The notes under the pieces are model-generated. The model was not told the origin of the DNA. It was given only the letters and a program-made list of their open reading frames with translations, and made no database searches. From NCBI GenBank assembly GCA_049589355.1, contig JBAWAP010000131.1, forward strand, positions 1-41,313: 41,313 nt of DNA, read 5' to 3'. Both the position numbers and the translations under genes were made by a program. Numbering within the stretch: the first letter of the stretch is position 1; each line of letters starts with the position of its first letter. The stretch comes from JBAWAP01 sp049589355 (GTDB lineage Bacteria; Chloroflexota; Anaerolineae; VGOG01). This document shows positions 26,101 through 34,011 of this stretch, piece by piece.

Positions 26101-27844
26101 GGACAAGACGCTCTATGCTCTGTTCACAGCATATCGTAGCGAAGGGATGCCCCGCCTCTATCGTTCTACGGATGGAGGCAACAACTGGAAGGTGCTTGAG
26201 ACAGCCATACCCACACCGATCAGTGCTTTTGCCCTCGTCCCGGACGGGAATCTGCTGCTAGGCACCACTGATGGGCGCACCCACAGCCTGAGAGCCGATG
26301 GGCTGGTCTGGGAGAACCTGACGGTGGGGTTGGACGGCATAGACATCTACGACCTGGCCATCTCGCCAGGCTATGCCCAGGATAAAACCATTTACGCGTC
26401 CACATCCACGGCCGGGGTCTTCGTCTCCCACGACGGAGGCCGCAGTTGGCAGAAGACGAGCTTCCCGGGCCGTGCAGGTGGCAGCACTGACTACCCTCGC
26501 TTGGCCATCTCACCTGATTACGTTGGGGACCAGACCCTCTTCGCGGCCTCTGGCTCCGGTGTATACCGCTGGCTCGACGGCGACTGGCAGGAGTTACAAG
26601 AGGGGCTAGGCAATCTCTTCCCCGCTTCAGCTCTGGCCATCTCGCCGAATTTCCCTGCCGATAGCACCCTCTTCATCGCGGGAGATTATCGCCGCCCTCA
26701 GGTCTTCATCTCCACCGACAGAGGGGAAAACTGGACTTCGGGGAGCCAGGGGCTGCCCGAAGACAGCTTTGAAATCGCCAGCCTTGCCATTTCGCTAAAC
26801 TACGCCAAAGATCGCACAGTCTACGCCTGGCTGCAGTACAAGGGCCTGTATCGCACCACTGATGGAGGCCAAAGTTGGGAGCAGATCAAAGAAGAAGAGG
26901 ATTGGTATGTGCAGTCAATGGTCCTTTCGCCAGACTTCGCCACTGATCAGACCCTCTTCGTCGGAGCGCTGTACGGCAACCTGCACCGCTCCAATGATGG
27001 CGGCTTCACCTGGCAGGCGCTGGGAGGCGGCCTCCCGCCGGGCACTGTCTGGGTCAAGGCCTTGGTCATGTCGCCAGAATTCGCCAGGGACGGCACGCTT
27101 TTCGCCGGTCTCGACCAGGGTATCTACAAGTCCACCGATGGGGGCCACTCCTGGCAGGCGGTCAATACTGGCCTTCCCTATCGGCCAGACGGCGAGCTTG
27201 CGGCGGTGCTGGCACTGGCCATATCGCCGGATTATGCCGCCGACCAGACCCTCTTCGCCGCCCTGTTTGAGCACGGTGTGTACAAGTCCACCGACGGCGG
27301 AGCTAGTTGGTATCCACCCACCTGGGGGATGCCCCTCCCCACACCTCCACTAAGCCCTACGCCCACCCGTGCAGCGGTCATGCCTACGCCCTGTGCCGTG
27401 GCGCCCGTTCGCTTCTCCACGATATGGGCAGACAGACGGGATCGCCTCGGTTGCCCGGCGGAAGCAGAACGAGAAGTCCTTTTGGCTGAAGAAGCTTTCG
27501 AGTGGGGCAGGATGTTCTGGCGGGGGGACAGCAGGGAGATCTACGTCCTCCACGACGATCACACCTGGCGGGCTTTCGACGACACCTGGCAGGAAGGCCA
27601 GCCTCAGGACGATCCCAATCTGATCGCGCCACCGGGCCTCTTCCAACCGAAGAGGGGCTTTGGCAAAGTGTGGCGGGAAGAGCTGGGCGGCCCGGCCAGT
27701 CAGATCGGTTGGGCCAGGGAGGAGGAACAGGGGTTCACCGGCGTGGTACAAGCCTTTGACGCAGGCACCATCCTTTGGAGCAATCTTGGCACAACCTACA
27801 TCCTCTACGCCGAGGGCTATTGGGAAGCGGAGGCTTCTCCCTAG
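23171..27844 (+). CDS. Giant lipoprotein with YVTN/NHL-type and BNR (sortilin-like) propeller repeats
   Basis: A 1557-aa secreted lipoprotein. The signal peptide ends in a lipobox (LLSAC, Cys18), then a Pro/Thr-rich linker to about residue 95. Residues ~100-710 hold repeats of NRLYV/DRLYV and VVDG type, as in YVTN/NHL beta-propellers. Residues ~730-1390 hold at least ten BNR-type motifs (YRSTDGGQSW, YKSTDGG and variants) alternating with DYAxDxTLF, as in sortilin/photosystem-assembly-like propellers. A second Pro-rich linker leads to a ~150-residue C-terminal domain with LGCPAEAE and GRMFWRGDSREIYVL. It starts with GTG after GAGGAG. Role unknown; probably surface binding of a polymer or protein. 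Confidence 0.8.
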   Translation: MKAKVVWGLLLLALLSACRRPEEATPMPPTVLPTPTPTAAEIAPTPSPVVPTATEEVTVTLPPVTTTTTEEATPTPPAVTPTATEEATPTPQPTPTPEMIWPKVVTKLELGVPAGNGYSPRAIAVNSATNRIYVRNERSDSEERGNVSVIVGTTSEIIATIPVGQSGWDYNEVAVDETANRVYVVNRGDKTLAVIVGDTHQVLATIEDVEVVAVDQVVDRLYVADGATLRLLNARDYSELRSAGLPPGSSVNALALNSPADRLYLARSSPDALDIFTASTLERVTTIPLKGRVQDLVVNAVTHRLYAALGTEESNEILTLDGTSGDHIASLVVGERYQRSVLAVDETADRLYVGRATSREPSVAVVNGATGQIVDQIGPTTSVEGIALDPHRNRLYLSLTYDNQVAVIDTEQKATIALVPTAIEVVDAAVNPHLKRLYITDSADQLHIFDSANHEELALVPGRGALAVDDVRHRIYVGDPDGQGVQIIDGQTNRQVGLVPQTGKPVVDPETNELYIIEGGVYIADPETQSVVGKIDSTFALPSGFSPNPYAVDLAIDPQLDLLYVILNNGVPGSNNGNYLQAYDGVTHTPVFTDTELSVVSIDVDPTVGRAYMTRSRFNYLSLKVLAEGRRWVARLEGIVGHLRVDPNKGLVYLTSGWDKGNRLLIVDGQTVDLLDSVSLDGDYALHALDPLAERLYLIGAGGSVLVMAESGGTPPAPVEPRSVKLPASPIQRIFVSPDYDRDRTLFVLVENKLYKSEDGGGSWLLMDDGLLSDQDVVSVAFSPDYASDQTLLAGLSTWNFGGGVYRSTDGGQSWRLASRGLRDLQVQGGAFAADGTAFARTTRHGLFKSTDGGSRWAAIEEPQIDRPTYRRATALAISPDYAADGTLFWSLDEMDRYLVLKSTDGGQSWEEVLGRTAELLAISPDYTRDHTVYAVLSGAGLMRSTDGGETWQAANSGLVYEHVALSDLAFSPSFARDKTLYALFTAYRSEGMPRLYRSTDGGNNWKVLETAIPTPISAFALVPDGNLLLGTTDGRTHSLRADGLVWENLTVGLDGIDIYDLAISPGYAQDKTIYASTSTAGVFVSHDGGRSWQKTSFPGRAGGSTDYPRLAISPDYVGDQTLFAASGSGVYRWLDGDWQELQEGLGNLFPASALAISPNFPADSTLFIAGDYRRPQVFISTDRGENWTSGSQGLPEDSFEIASLAISLNYAKDRTVYAWLQYKGLYRTTDGGQSWEQIKEEEDWYVQSMVLSPDFATDQTLFVGALYGNLHRSNDGGFTWQALGGGLPPGTVWVKALVMSPEFARDGTLFAGLDQGIYKSTDGGHSWQAVNTGLPYRPDGELAAVLALAISPDYAADQTLFAALFEHGVYKSTDGGASWYPPTWGMPLPTPPLSPTPTRAAVMPTPCAVAPVRFSTIWADRRDRLGCPAEAEREVLLAEEAFEWGRMFWRGDSREIYVLHDDHTWRAFDDTWQEGQPQDDPNLIAPPGLFQPKRGFGKVWREELGGPASQIGWAREEEQGFTGVVQAFDAGTILWSNLGTTYILYAEGYWEAEASP

Positions 27845-27845
27845 G

Positions 27846-28280
27846 ATGAGCGAACCCAGCAAAGGCACCTACGCCTTGGTCTTGCACCTGGGGTGCAGAG
27901 AAGAGATCACCGTCGGCAAGCTGGGCACGTTTACCTTTCCCGCTGGCTATTACCTCTACGTAGGCAGCGCCCTGGGACCCGGGGGCTTGGAGGCCCGCCT
28001 GGCCCGCCACCGCCGTCGTGACAAGAGGCTCCGTTGGCACATAGACTACCTGCTGGAACGCGCACAACTGGTCGAGGTCTGGAGCGCCGCCTCGACGGAT
28101 AAATCGGAGTGCCTCTGGGCTCAGGTCGCCTGGAAGCTCCCTGGCGGTGCGATACCTGTTCCTGGCTTTGTTTCCTCCGACTGCCGCTGCCTTTCACACC
28201 TGATCTACCTGGCCAGGAAACCAGCCTACGAGGAATTCATCGCCAAGCTTCCAACGTCTGAAGAAACCCTTGCCAAGTGA
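27846..28280 (+). CDS. DUF123 (GIY-YIG-like) protein
   Basis: A 144-aa protein that begins one base after the lipoprotein stop codon. The core reads YALVLHLG, then FPAGYYLYVGSALGPGGLEARLARH, a GIY-YIG-like arrangement, and RWHIDYLLERAQLVEV, all typical of DUF123. The family is found alone or fused to endonuclease III in archaea, so a nucleic-acid role is suspected but unproven. The earlier in-frame start at 27660 lies inside the lipoprotein gene in another frame and is not credible. Conserved cysteines (SDCRC) lie near the C terminus. Confidence 0.8.
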   Translation: MSEPSKGTYALVLHLGCREEITVGKLGTFTFPAGYYLYVGSALGPGGLEARLARHRRRDKRLRWHIDYLLERAQLVEVWSAASTDKSECLWAQVAWKLPGGAIPVPGFVSSDCRCLSHLIYLARKPAYEEFIAKLPTSEETLAK

Positions 28281-28321
28281 CTGGCCGGCGAGACAGGTGG
28301 GCAAGGCAAAGACTATATGGC

Positions 28322-28350
28322 TTGTCTGGTTTGGAAAAGCATGTTATAAT
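28322..28350 (+). promoter_or_regulatory. Promoter of the putative toxin-antitoxin pair
   Basis: TTGTCT (28322-28327), 17 bp, and perfect TATAAT (28345-28350). The predicted start near 28357 lies downstream of the DUF123 gene and gives the two small genes their own transcript. Confidence 0.6.
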
Positions 28351-28408
28351 CTTCAAGAAGGTCAGGTGGTATTACGAAGATAAAGATAGGTGGAGATCCA
28401 GTCTGCGA

Positions 28409-28819
28409 ATGGCCAATAAGCGCAGTATCGTACCCCTGAATGCAGCTTCTGAGGCCTTTGATCTATTCAATCGTCTCTTAGTCCCTTTTGTCATTGATGC
28501 CAGAGGTGAGAAAGTGTACTTCGACATCGGTGACTATGTTCACTTGATGGACGATGAAGAGCGGTTGGAACGCGTACGTTGGATCGCTGAGACTATCGCC
28601 AGTCCCATGGAAATTAGGCGAGGACATCTGAAGAGCAAACCTTTCCGCGAAGTCTACATAGCCATAATATACGAAAGCGACGAGGCCGTTAAAGGAGAAT
28701 CCTTCATCGTGGGAGTAGATCGGAAATACGGGAGATTAGACTTCAGGACGGCGATGGTTCCTGAGCCCTCTTACTTCAGAAACATCAAGAAAGGTGAATT
28801 GCTATGGCGAAAACAGTGA
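28409..28819 (+). CDS. Putative BECR-fold nuclease-like protein (possible toxin)
   Basis: A 136-aa protein from ATG 28409, the first usable start after the promoter. The layout (RVRWIAETIASPMEIRRG, then an REVYIAIIYE strand, GESFIVGVDRK, LDFRTAMVP and a terminal IKKGELLW) resembles phage-type Barnase/EndoU/ColicinE5-RelE-like (PBECR) nuclease domains. These often act as toxins or phage nucleases. The resemblance is by eye and is not proof. It overlaps the next small gene by 16 nt, which fits a toxin-antitoxin module. Codon use is more AT-rich than in the neighbours, a hint of transfer. Confidence 0.45.
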   Translation: MANKRSIVPLNAASEAFDLFNRLLVPFVIDARGEKVYFDIGDYVHLMDDEERLERVRWIAETIASPMEIRRGHLKSKPFREVYIAIIYESDEAVKGESFIVGVDRKYGRLDFRTAMVPEPSYFRNIKKGELLWRKQ

Positions 28820-29166
28820 AGGTGGAAATAAGATATCAAGAGGCGAAGGATACACTTTACTTACGCATACTCCCCAAGCGCCCTGCCAGAATGACCGAGA
28901 CAGACTATGACTTCTACGTCCGTTACGACTGGGACGACCAAACCAAAATCGTTGGCTTCGAGTGGTTGGATTTCTCTACCTATTTCAACGCCATTGATGA
29001 ACCAGGGGTTATCCCTGAGCTAGACATGACGTTCAACGTGGTAGGGACAAACCTACAAGGTTTAAAGTTGAAGGAAGTCCTTCATTGGGCCTATCAGAGA
29101 TATGTACTCAAACAAGAAGCCCCCACCTCCATTCCTTCCCCACAACCCGCTGTCGTAGTGGCTTGA
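28804..29166 (+). CDS. DUF2283-like small protein (possible antitoxin)
   Basis: A 120-aa protein that begins inside the end of the preceding gene after GAATTGCT. The first half (VEIRYQEAKDTLYLRILP, then DDQTKIVGFEWLDFSTYF) resembles DUF2283, a family of small proteins often paired with toxins. The rest (PELDMTFNVVGTNL, LKLKEVLHWAYQRYV) is not recognised, and the Pro-rich tail looks unstructured. The pairing suggests, but does not show, that it neutralises the upstream protein. Confidence 0.42.
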   Translation: MAKTVKVEIRYQEAKDTLYLRILPKRPARMTETDYDFYVRYDWDDQTKIVGFEWLDFSTYFNAIDEPGVIPELDMTFNVVGTNLQGLKLKEVLHWAYQRYVLKQEAPTSIPSPQPAVVVA

Positions 29167-29302
29167 ACGCTGTCAGGGAAAAAGAGCGCGCAACCTACTC
29201 ATCTCCCTCTCACCTCGCCCCTTTCCCCTTTTTTACCTTTCCCTCATCTCCTTGTTTCCCCCGCTCCTCTGTTTCTCTGCTCCCTTCTCACCCTTCCCTT
29301 CG
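29167..29302. repeat. Pyrimidine-rich low-complexity spacer
   Basis: Almost pure C/T from about 29195 (CTCCCTCTCACCTCGCCCC and similar); its complement is G/A-rich with GGGAGCAGAG-type words. It resembles the purine-rich stretch at 14222-14310 inside the TIGR04076-like gene. No gene is seen. Confidence 0.55.
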
Positions 29303-29466
29303 TCCAAATCAATCTCAGGGCGGCGATGATGCCTGCCAGGTCGTAGCCAATGTCGGCCAGTTCGAAGCCCCGGTCGGGGACGAGGTCCTGGTGGCGTTCG
29401 TCGAGAATGGCATAGGCGAGAGCCAGAGTGAAGACGACCGCTGCCTTCTGTCAGAGGTGTTGAAGT
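29303..29466 (-). pseudogene. VanZ 3'-end fragment
   Basis: Read on the minus strand, this gives VVFTLALAYAILDERHQDLV followed by FELADIGYDLAGIIAALRLI. It is nearly identical in order and residues to the C-terminal half of the intact VanZ protein at 34008-34445 (VVFALALAYAVLDELHQELV and so on). The match stops abruptly: an in-frame TGA and missing bases lie upstream, and the N-terminal half is absent. It is a truncated duplicate, either by segmental duplication or by deletion of a second vanZ gene. Confidence 0.85.
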
Positions 29467-29506
29467 AACGAATGTTGATAATCCAGGGGTTCAAGGAGTT
29501 CACATT

Positions 29507-30268
29507 ATGCAAAGAATCATCGTCCTTGGCAGTGCGGCGGCCGTCTCCAGCGCCACTCGCGACAACACTTCCCTCGCCTTCGAAAGCCAAAAGGGGATTA
29601 TCCTCCTCGATTGCGTTGGCAGCCCCTACCAGAAGCTCCTCAAGGCCGGGCTGAACCCCGAACGTTTGAAGGGCGTCATCCTCACCCACGCCCATCCCGA
29701 TCACATCTACGGTCTCCCTTCCCTGATCCACCACTTTATAATGACCAGGCGCACAGCTCCCCTGCCTATTTACGCTAATAGAGCCACCTTGCGGGTGGTC
29801 AAGGGTGTCTTGGGGATCATGCGCCTCGAGCCGGACTTTCTCATCTTCAGCGAGATACCCAAGGAGGAGGGCTATACTGTCATCGTCAGCGAGGAGTACA
29901 CCGTCCAGACCAGTCCTGTGCGCCACGTCGTCCCCACGGTGGCAGTGAAAATCTTGGCCAAGCTCAGCGGGACCTCAGTGGTCTACTCTGCGGACACTGC
30001 CCCCTGCCCTGAGCTTTTGGCCCTGGCCAAGGAGGCCGATCTTCTCTTCCAGGAATGCTCCACAACGCGGGACATTCAGGGCCACACCGCCCCCTGGCAG
30101 GCAGGGAAGTTGGCTCAGTGGTGCGATGTGAAACGGTTGGTGCTGGTCCATCTGGGGACTTCACTGGCGGAGGAGCCCAGGCGGGCCCTGGACGAGGTAA
30201 GGGAGCACTTCAAAGGGGAGGTAGAGATCGCTGAGGATCTCAGTGTCTATGATTTAAGCATTCTTTAG
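29507..30268 (+). CDS. Metallo-beta-lactamase-fold hydrolase (RNase Z-like)
   Basis: A 253-aa single-domain MBL protein. The metal motifs are in order: LTHAHPDHIYG (HxHxDH), VRHVVPT, the bridging aspartate in YSADTAPC, and the last histidine in LVLVHLGTS. The N terminus (IIVLGSAAAVSSATRDNTS) matches the RNase Z/AtsA branch. It is shorter than typical RNase Z (~300 aa) and I see no clear exosite arm, so another phosphodiesterase or cyclic-nucleotide-type role is possible. The ATG follows an AAGGAG site. Gene order does not specify a substrate. Confidence 0.78.
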   Translation: MQRIIVLGSAAAVSSATRDNTSLAFESQKGIILLDCVGSPYQKLLKAGLNPERLKGVILTHAHPDHIYGLPSLIHHFIMTRRTAPLPIYANRATLRVVKGVLGIMRLEPDFLIFSEIPKEEGYTVIVSEEYTVQTSPVRHVVPTVAVKILAKLSGTSVVYSADTAPCPELLALAKEADLLFQECSTTRDIQGHTAPWQAGKLAQWCDVKRLVLVHLGTSLAEEPRRALDEVREHFKGEVEIAEDLSVYDLSIL

Positions 30269-30371
30269 GTGCTGGAGTTGATTAAATTGGGGACTTAAGG
30301 AGAACCTTTTGACCTCCAAGCACACAATCTGACGAACTATGTCGCAAATAGTAGATGGAAAAGGAGGCACC

Positions 30372-32906
30372 GTGGATAAGTTCTCAACACTTGACCTATC
30401 AGCTCATTTCAATGTAACCCGTGACAACGAACCGCCAGAGCCAGGGCTGCCCCTGCCCTGGCTACCCGAAATCGCCCCTGCCATCCAGAGCCTGCCCGGT
30501 GGGACACAGACCTTCTGGGGAGTGCCCTTTGAGCTGGGGCCAGCCGAGAGCAACACCCCCTGCTGGCTCGTCCTTGGCTGGGAGCAGTCCGGGCGGTTCG
30601 CGAACTGTCCGTACTCCATCCCCCTCTCGGGTACTGCGTCCTTCGTGGTCATCACCCATTTCTGCAACGCCTCGCCCGATCCCGACCGGCCCGATGTGGG
30701 GGTGGGATTCTCCACCCGCCCCGGCGAGCATCTGGCCGACTACGTGCTCTGCTACGAGGATGGCTCCGAGCACCGGCAGCCCATCCGCCGCCGTTTCGAG
30801 ATCAACGAACCCACCATCTCCTGGGGGCAGTTGGCCTTCGCTGCCCGGCCCCATCAGACGGATGCGCCGCTGGACTTCCGAGGTCCTGCGGAGCGCAACC
30901 AGTGGGGCGAATTCCAGACCAGCGTCTCTCAGGGAGCCTATGCCACTCCTTGCTGCTACTGGATCTACGCCCTGGAGAATCCCCGCCCCGAAAAGGGACT
31001 GAAGGCATTGCGCATCGAGCCCACCGGCGCAGACCGCCTGGCCATCACCGGCCTAACCCTCTACCACGGACGGGAGAACCCTCTCCGCCACCGGCGACTG
31101 GAGACGTTGCGGGTCAGGCTGGAAGAAGCAGTGGACCCTGAACAGGTGGAGGCGACCATTGACCTGGGGATCATCGCTCGTCAGTACGCGGTGCCCGCCT
31201 TTGCGCCTGAGGAGTGGCTGGGGGCCGAGCTCGTGGGCTGGGGTGAGGAGGCAAAGGAAGGGGAGGACAGCCGCGAGCTGCTGCTGGATGTCACCGCCAG
31301 CCCCGAGGCTACGCTCACCGTCGCCGGACACGAGGTGAACATGGGGGAGGTGTGCGAAAAGGGGCGAGCCCAGAGCGCCGATGGCCGAGCCCTCGTGGAG
31401 ATCCTCACCCCCCGCAAGGCCTGGGTCCACGTCACCGTGGAGGATGCCTCCACTGGAAGGTCCACGCCGGTGCGCGTTCACTTCCGAGCTCCTGATGGGC
31501 GATATCTTCCCCCCTACGGCCACCGGCACGAGGTGAATGACAACTGGTTCGAGGACTACGGCGCCGACCTAAAGCTGGGCTCCACCCAGTACGCCTACGT
31601 GGATGGCCGCTTCCAGATCGAGCTGCCGGTGGGAGAGGTGTACGTGGAGCTCGCCAAGGGGTTCGAATATCAGCCCCTGCGCCGCAAGTTGCACATCGAA
31701 CCCGGCCAGCGGGAGTTACGCCTTAAGATCCGGCAGGCCATGGACCTGCGTCGGGAGGGCTGGGTCACCGCCGACACCCATGTGCACTTCATCTCCCCCC
31801 AGACCGCCTGGCTGGAGGCGCAGGCGGAGGGGCTCAACCTGGTGAACCTGCTGGCCTCCCAGTGGGGGGACCTGTTTACCAACGTGGGCGACATCACGGG
31901 GGAAGTCTCAGGTGTCAGCCGAGATGACACCCTCATCTGGGTAGGCACGGAGAACCGCCAGCATCTCCTGGGGCACATGAGCCTGCTGGGGAGCAAGGGC
32001 AATCCCGTGTTCCCCATGTGCGCCGGTGGACCCAGCGAGAGCTACCTGGGCGATCCCGCATGGACGAGTCTGGCCGAGTGGGCCGATGCCTGCCGGAAGC
32101 GGGAGGGGGTGGTGGTGATGCCCCACTTTCCCAACCCCTACTGCGAGGTGGTGGCGGACATCGTGTTAGGCAAGGTGGATGCCGTCGAGATCCGCACCTT
32201 CGGTCCTACCCTGAGCGATTTCAGCACCACAGAGTGGTATCGCTTCCTGAACTGCGGCTACCGCGTGGCGGCGGTGGGGGGCACGGATAAGATGTCGGCT
32301 GGGATGCCGGTGGGCGGGGTGCGCACCTATGCCCAACTGCGCGACGAGGACTTCACCTTTGAGAGTTGGGCCCGGGCGGTGCGCGCCGGGCGCACTTTCA
32401 CCACCAGCGGGCCCATCCTCGGCTTTCGGGTGGAGGGCCGCAGTCCAGGAGAGGATATCCAACTCCCTGCTGGCGGGGGCACGCTGGAGGTGGAGGCCTG
32501 GGCGCAGTCAGTGCAGCCCCTCCACGAGTTGCAGGTGGTGGCTAATGGAAGGGTAGTGGCGCGGAGGGAGACCACGGAGGGGGCCACCCGTACCCGCCTA
32601 TCGGCACAGGTGAGGCTGAGGGGAAGCGGCTGGCTCGCCGCCCGCTGTGTGAGCCGGCTGAAGGTATGGCACGTCTGGCCGGTGCACATCGCAGCCCATA
32701 CCTCGCCGGTGTACGTCGTCGCCGGTGGGGAGGAGCTTTTCAGCCCCTCCGATGCGGCATACATGCTGACCCTGCTGGATGGCGGGCTGACCTGGCTGGA
32801 TACGCTCTCCATCCCCGCCAGCCCAGAGAAACATCAGCGCATCAGAGAGGTGTTCCATCACGCCCAGCAACACTTGCAGGGGCGGCTGCATGAGCGTGGG
32901 CATTAA
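30372..32906 (+). CDS. CehA/McbA-like metallohydrolase (PHP-type domain)
   Basis: An 844-aa protein with a long N-terminal beta-rich region (1-450) and a C-terminal PHP-type metallohydrolase domain. The latter begins WVTADTHVHFISP and contains WVGTENRQHLLGHM, VVMPHFPNPYCE, VEIRTFGP and VAAVGGTDKMSAGMPVGG. This is the CehA/McbA family, whose named members are phosphoesterases or carbamate hydrolases. The GTG at 30372 is preferred because AAGGAGG lies 4 nt upstream; an ATG at 30339 without a ribosome site is the alternative. No signal peptide is seen. The substrate is unknown. Confidence 0.75.
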   Translation: MDKFSTLDLSAHFNVTRDNEPPEPGLPLPWLPEIAPAIQSLPGGTQTFWGVPFELGPAESNTPCWLVLGWEQSGRFANCPYSIPLSGTASFVVITHFCNASPDPDRPDVGVGFSTRPGEHLADYVLCYEDGSEHRQPIRRRFEINEPTISWGQLAFAARPHQTDAPLDFRGPAERNQWGEFQTSVSQGAYATPCCYWIYALENPRPEKGLKALRIEPTGADRLAITGLTLYHGRENPLRHRRLETLRVRLEEAVDPEQVEATIDLGIIARQYAVPAFAPEEWLGAELVGWGEEAKEGEDSRELLLDVTASPEATLTVAGHEVNMGEVCEKGRAQSADGRALVEILTPRKAWVHVTVEDASTGRSTPVRVHFRAPDGRYLPPYGHRHEVNDNWFEDYGADLKLGSTQYAYVDGRFQIELPVGEVYVELAKGFEYQPLRRKLHIEPGQRELRLKIRQAMDLRREGWVTADTHVHFISPQTAWLEAQAEGLNLVNLLASQWGDLFTNVGDITGEVSGVSRDDTLIWVGTENRQHLLGHMSLLGSKGNPVFPMCAGGPSESYLGDPAWTSLAEWADACRKREGVVVMPHFPNPYCEVVADIVLGKVDAVEIRTFGPTLSDFSTTEWYRFLNCGYRVAAVGGTDKMSAGMPVGGVRTYAQLRDEDFTFESWARAVRAGRTFTTSGPILGFRVEGRSPGEDIQLPAGGGTLEVEAWAQSVQPLHELQVVANGRVVARRETTEGATRTRLSAQVRLRGSGWLAARCVSRLKVWHVWPVHIAAHTSPVYVVAGGEELFSPSDAAYMLTLLDGGLTWLDTLSIPASPEKHQRIREVFHHAQQHLQGRLHERGH

Positions 32907-32911
32907 GGTCA

Positions 32912-32946
32912 AACCCTCCCGCAGGCTCCGAGCCTGCGGGAGGGTT
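32912..32946. terminator. Palindromic hairpin between convergent genes
   Basis: AACCCTCCCGCAGGCT and AGCCTGCGGGAGGGTT form a perfect 16-bp stem with a 3-nt CCG loop, the same architecture as the 3038-3072 palindrome. It lies between convergent genes, so it could end both transcripts. There is no real U-tract, and it may be a dispersed repeat used as a terminator. Confidence 0.6.
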
Positions 32947-33003
32947 CTGTCACCCTACCAGGTATACCTAATCCCACAGTTACGTAGGGGCCGAAGTACC
33001 CTC

Positions 33004-34011
33004 TCAGTAATACTCGGTGTACAGGTTGGTCTCCCAGAACTTTCTGTACTCCTCATCCAGACTGCCGAAACATGCGCCATCGAACAGACACTTGCCTGGG
33101 CAATCATAGACGATGCTACGTATGAAAGTGCACCTGTCCTCCTTGAAGCAAACATTCCGTCCACAGATGGGCTCGTGCTCGTAGAAGCAGCAGTTGCGGC
33201 CCATCATCCATAGGATGTTGTCTACCTCGAAGACGCTATGTCCTGAGTGTTGAACCAGGAGATCGCAAGCCTCTTGTACCGCTCCCCTTACCTTAATGTC
33301 CGTGGCAGCGTCCACCTCTCTGCGCTCTTTTAGCACCGTCTCGAGCGGGCCTCCGACCCTGACCATCCCGCTCCGCAAGGCGATGCGCATGATGTGGTAA
33401 TCTACGGCCACCTTCAGGTTCTCCAGGTCGTTGATCTTCCAGATGCCTGCCTGGCTGACGAACATCAGGAAAAGGGAGGACTTCTTTTGAATGGGGTCAC
33501 TGTAAGCCTTGAACTCGGACATGAGCTCCAGGATGCCTCGCTCGCTGTGCAGGTAGCCGCCTGCCTGGCGGTAGAGGTTCATCACATCGCCATTGTACTG
33601 CGCCGATAGGCGTTGGCCGCAGTCGCGGAGCTGTGTCACCCTCTCCTCCACCCGATCGAGGGTAGAGTGGGCGGGGTCGAAGTCGCCGGAGAGGATGCGG
33701 CGCAGCTCCTGGCCAGTGATGCGGTTCATGTTCCCCGCGCTGAAGTAATCGGGATCGTCTACCATCGCCCTCCGGCAAGCCCTCTCCAGATAGTCCCAGC
33801 CCCTGCACCACTCCCCTTCGATGATCCCCTGCAGGCTCTTGGTGTGCTGGCAAAAGGCCACCAGATAGAACCGGAAGTTGGCTTCCCTTCGCCTCTCCTC
33901 CTCTGTCCAGGCAGTTCGGGAGTCCTCAGCCAGGAACTTATGGGGCAAGACCTGCACATCTTTCAACTTCCTACCGAGCTTATCACAGATTCCTTCATCA
34001 ACCTCGATCAT
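33004..34011 (-). CDS. Unknown protein with Qng1-like core and Cys-rich C terminus
   Basis: A 335-aa protein from ATG 34011, which overlaps the vanZ stop as ATGA and has TAAGGGA upstream. The middle (VEERVTQLRDCGQRLSAQY, then GILELMSEFKAYSD, KKSSLFLMFV and NLKVAVDYHIMRIALRSGMV) follows the order of conserved segments in the DUF2419/Qng1 queuosine-nucleotide glycosylase-like family, which has a DNA-glycosylase-like helical fold. This is a remote match by eye. The C terminus has about nine cysteines (CCFYEHEPICGRNVC, then CPGKCLFDGAC) that could bind zinc or an iron-sulfur cluster, which I do not recall in Qng1. Confidence 0.4.
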   Translation of the reverse strand: MIEVDEGICDKLGRKLKDVQVLPHKFLAEDSRTAWTEEERRREANFRFYLVAFCQHTKSLQGIIEGEWCRGWDYLERACRRAMVDDPDYFSAGNMNRITGQELRRILSGDFDPAHSTLDRVEERVTQLRDCGQRLSAQYNGDVMNLYRQAGGYLHSERGILELMSEFKAYSDPIQKKSSLFLMFVSQAGIWKINDLENLKVAVDYHIMRIALRSGMVRVGGPLETVLKERREVDAATDIKVRGAVQEACDLLVQHSGHSVFEVDNILWMMGRNCCFYEHEPICGRNVCFKEDRCTFIRSIVYDCPGKCLFDGACFGSLDEEYRKFWETNLYTEYY

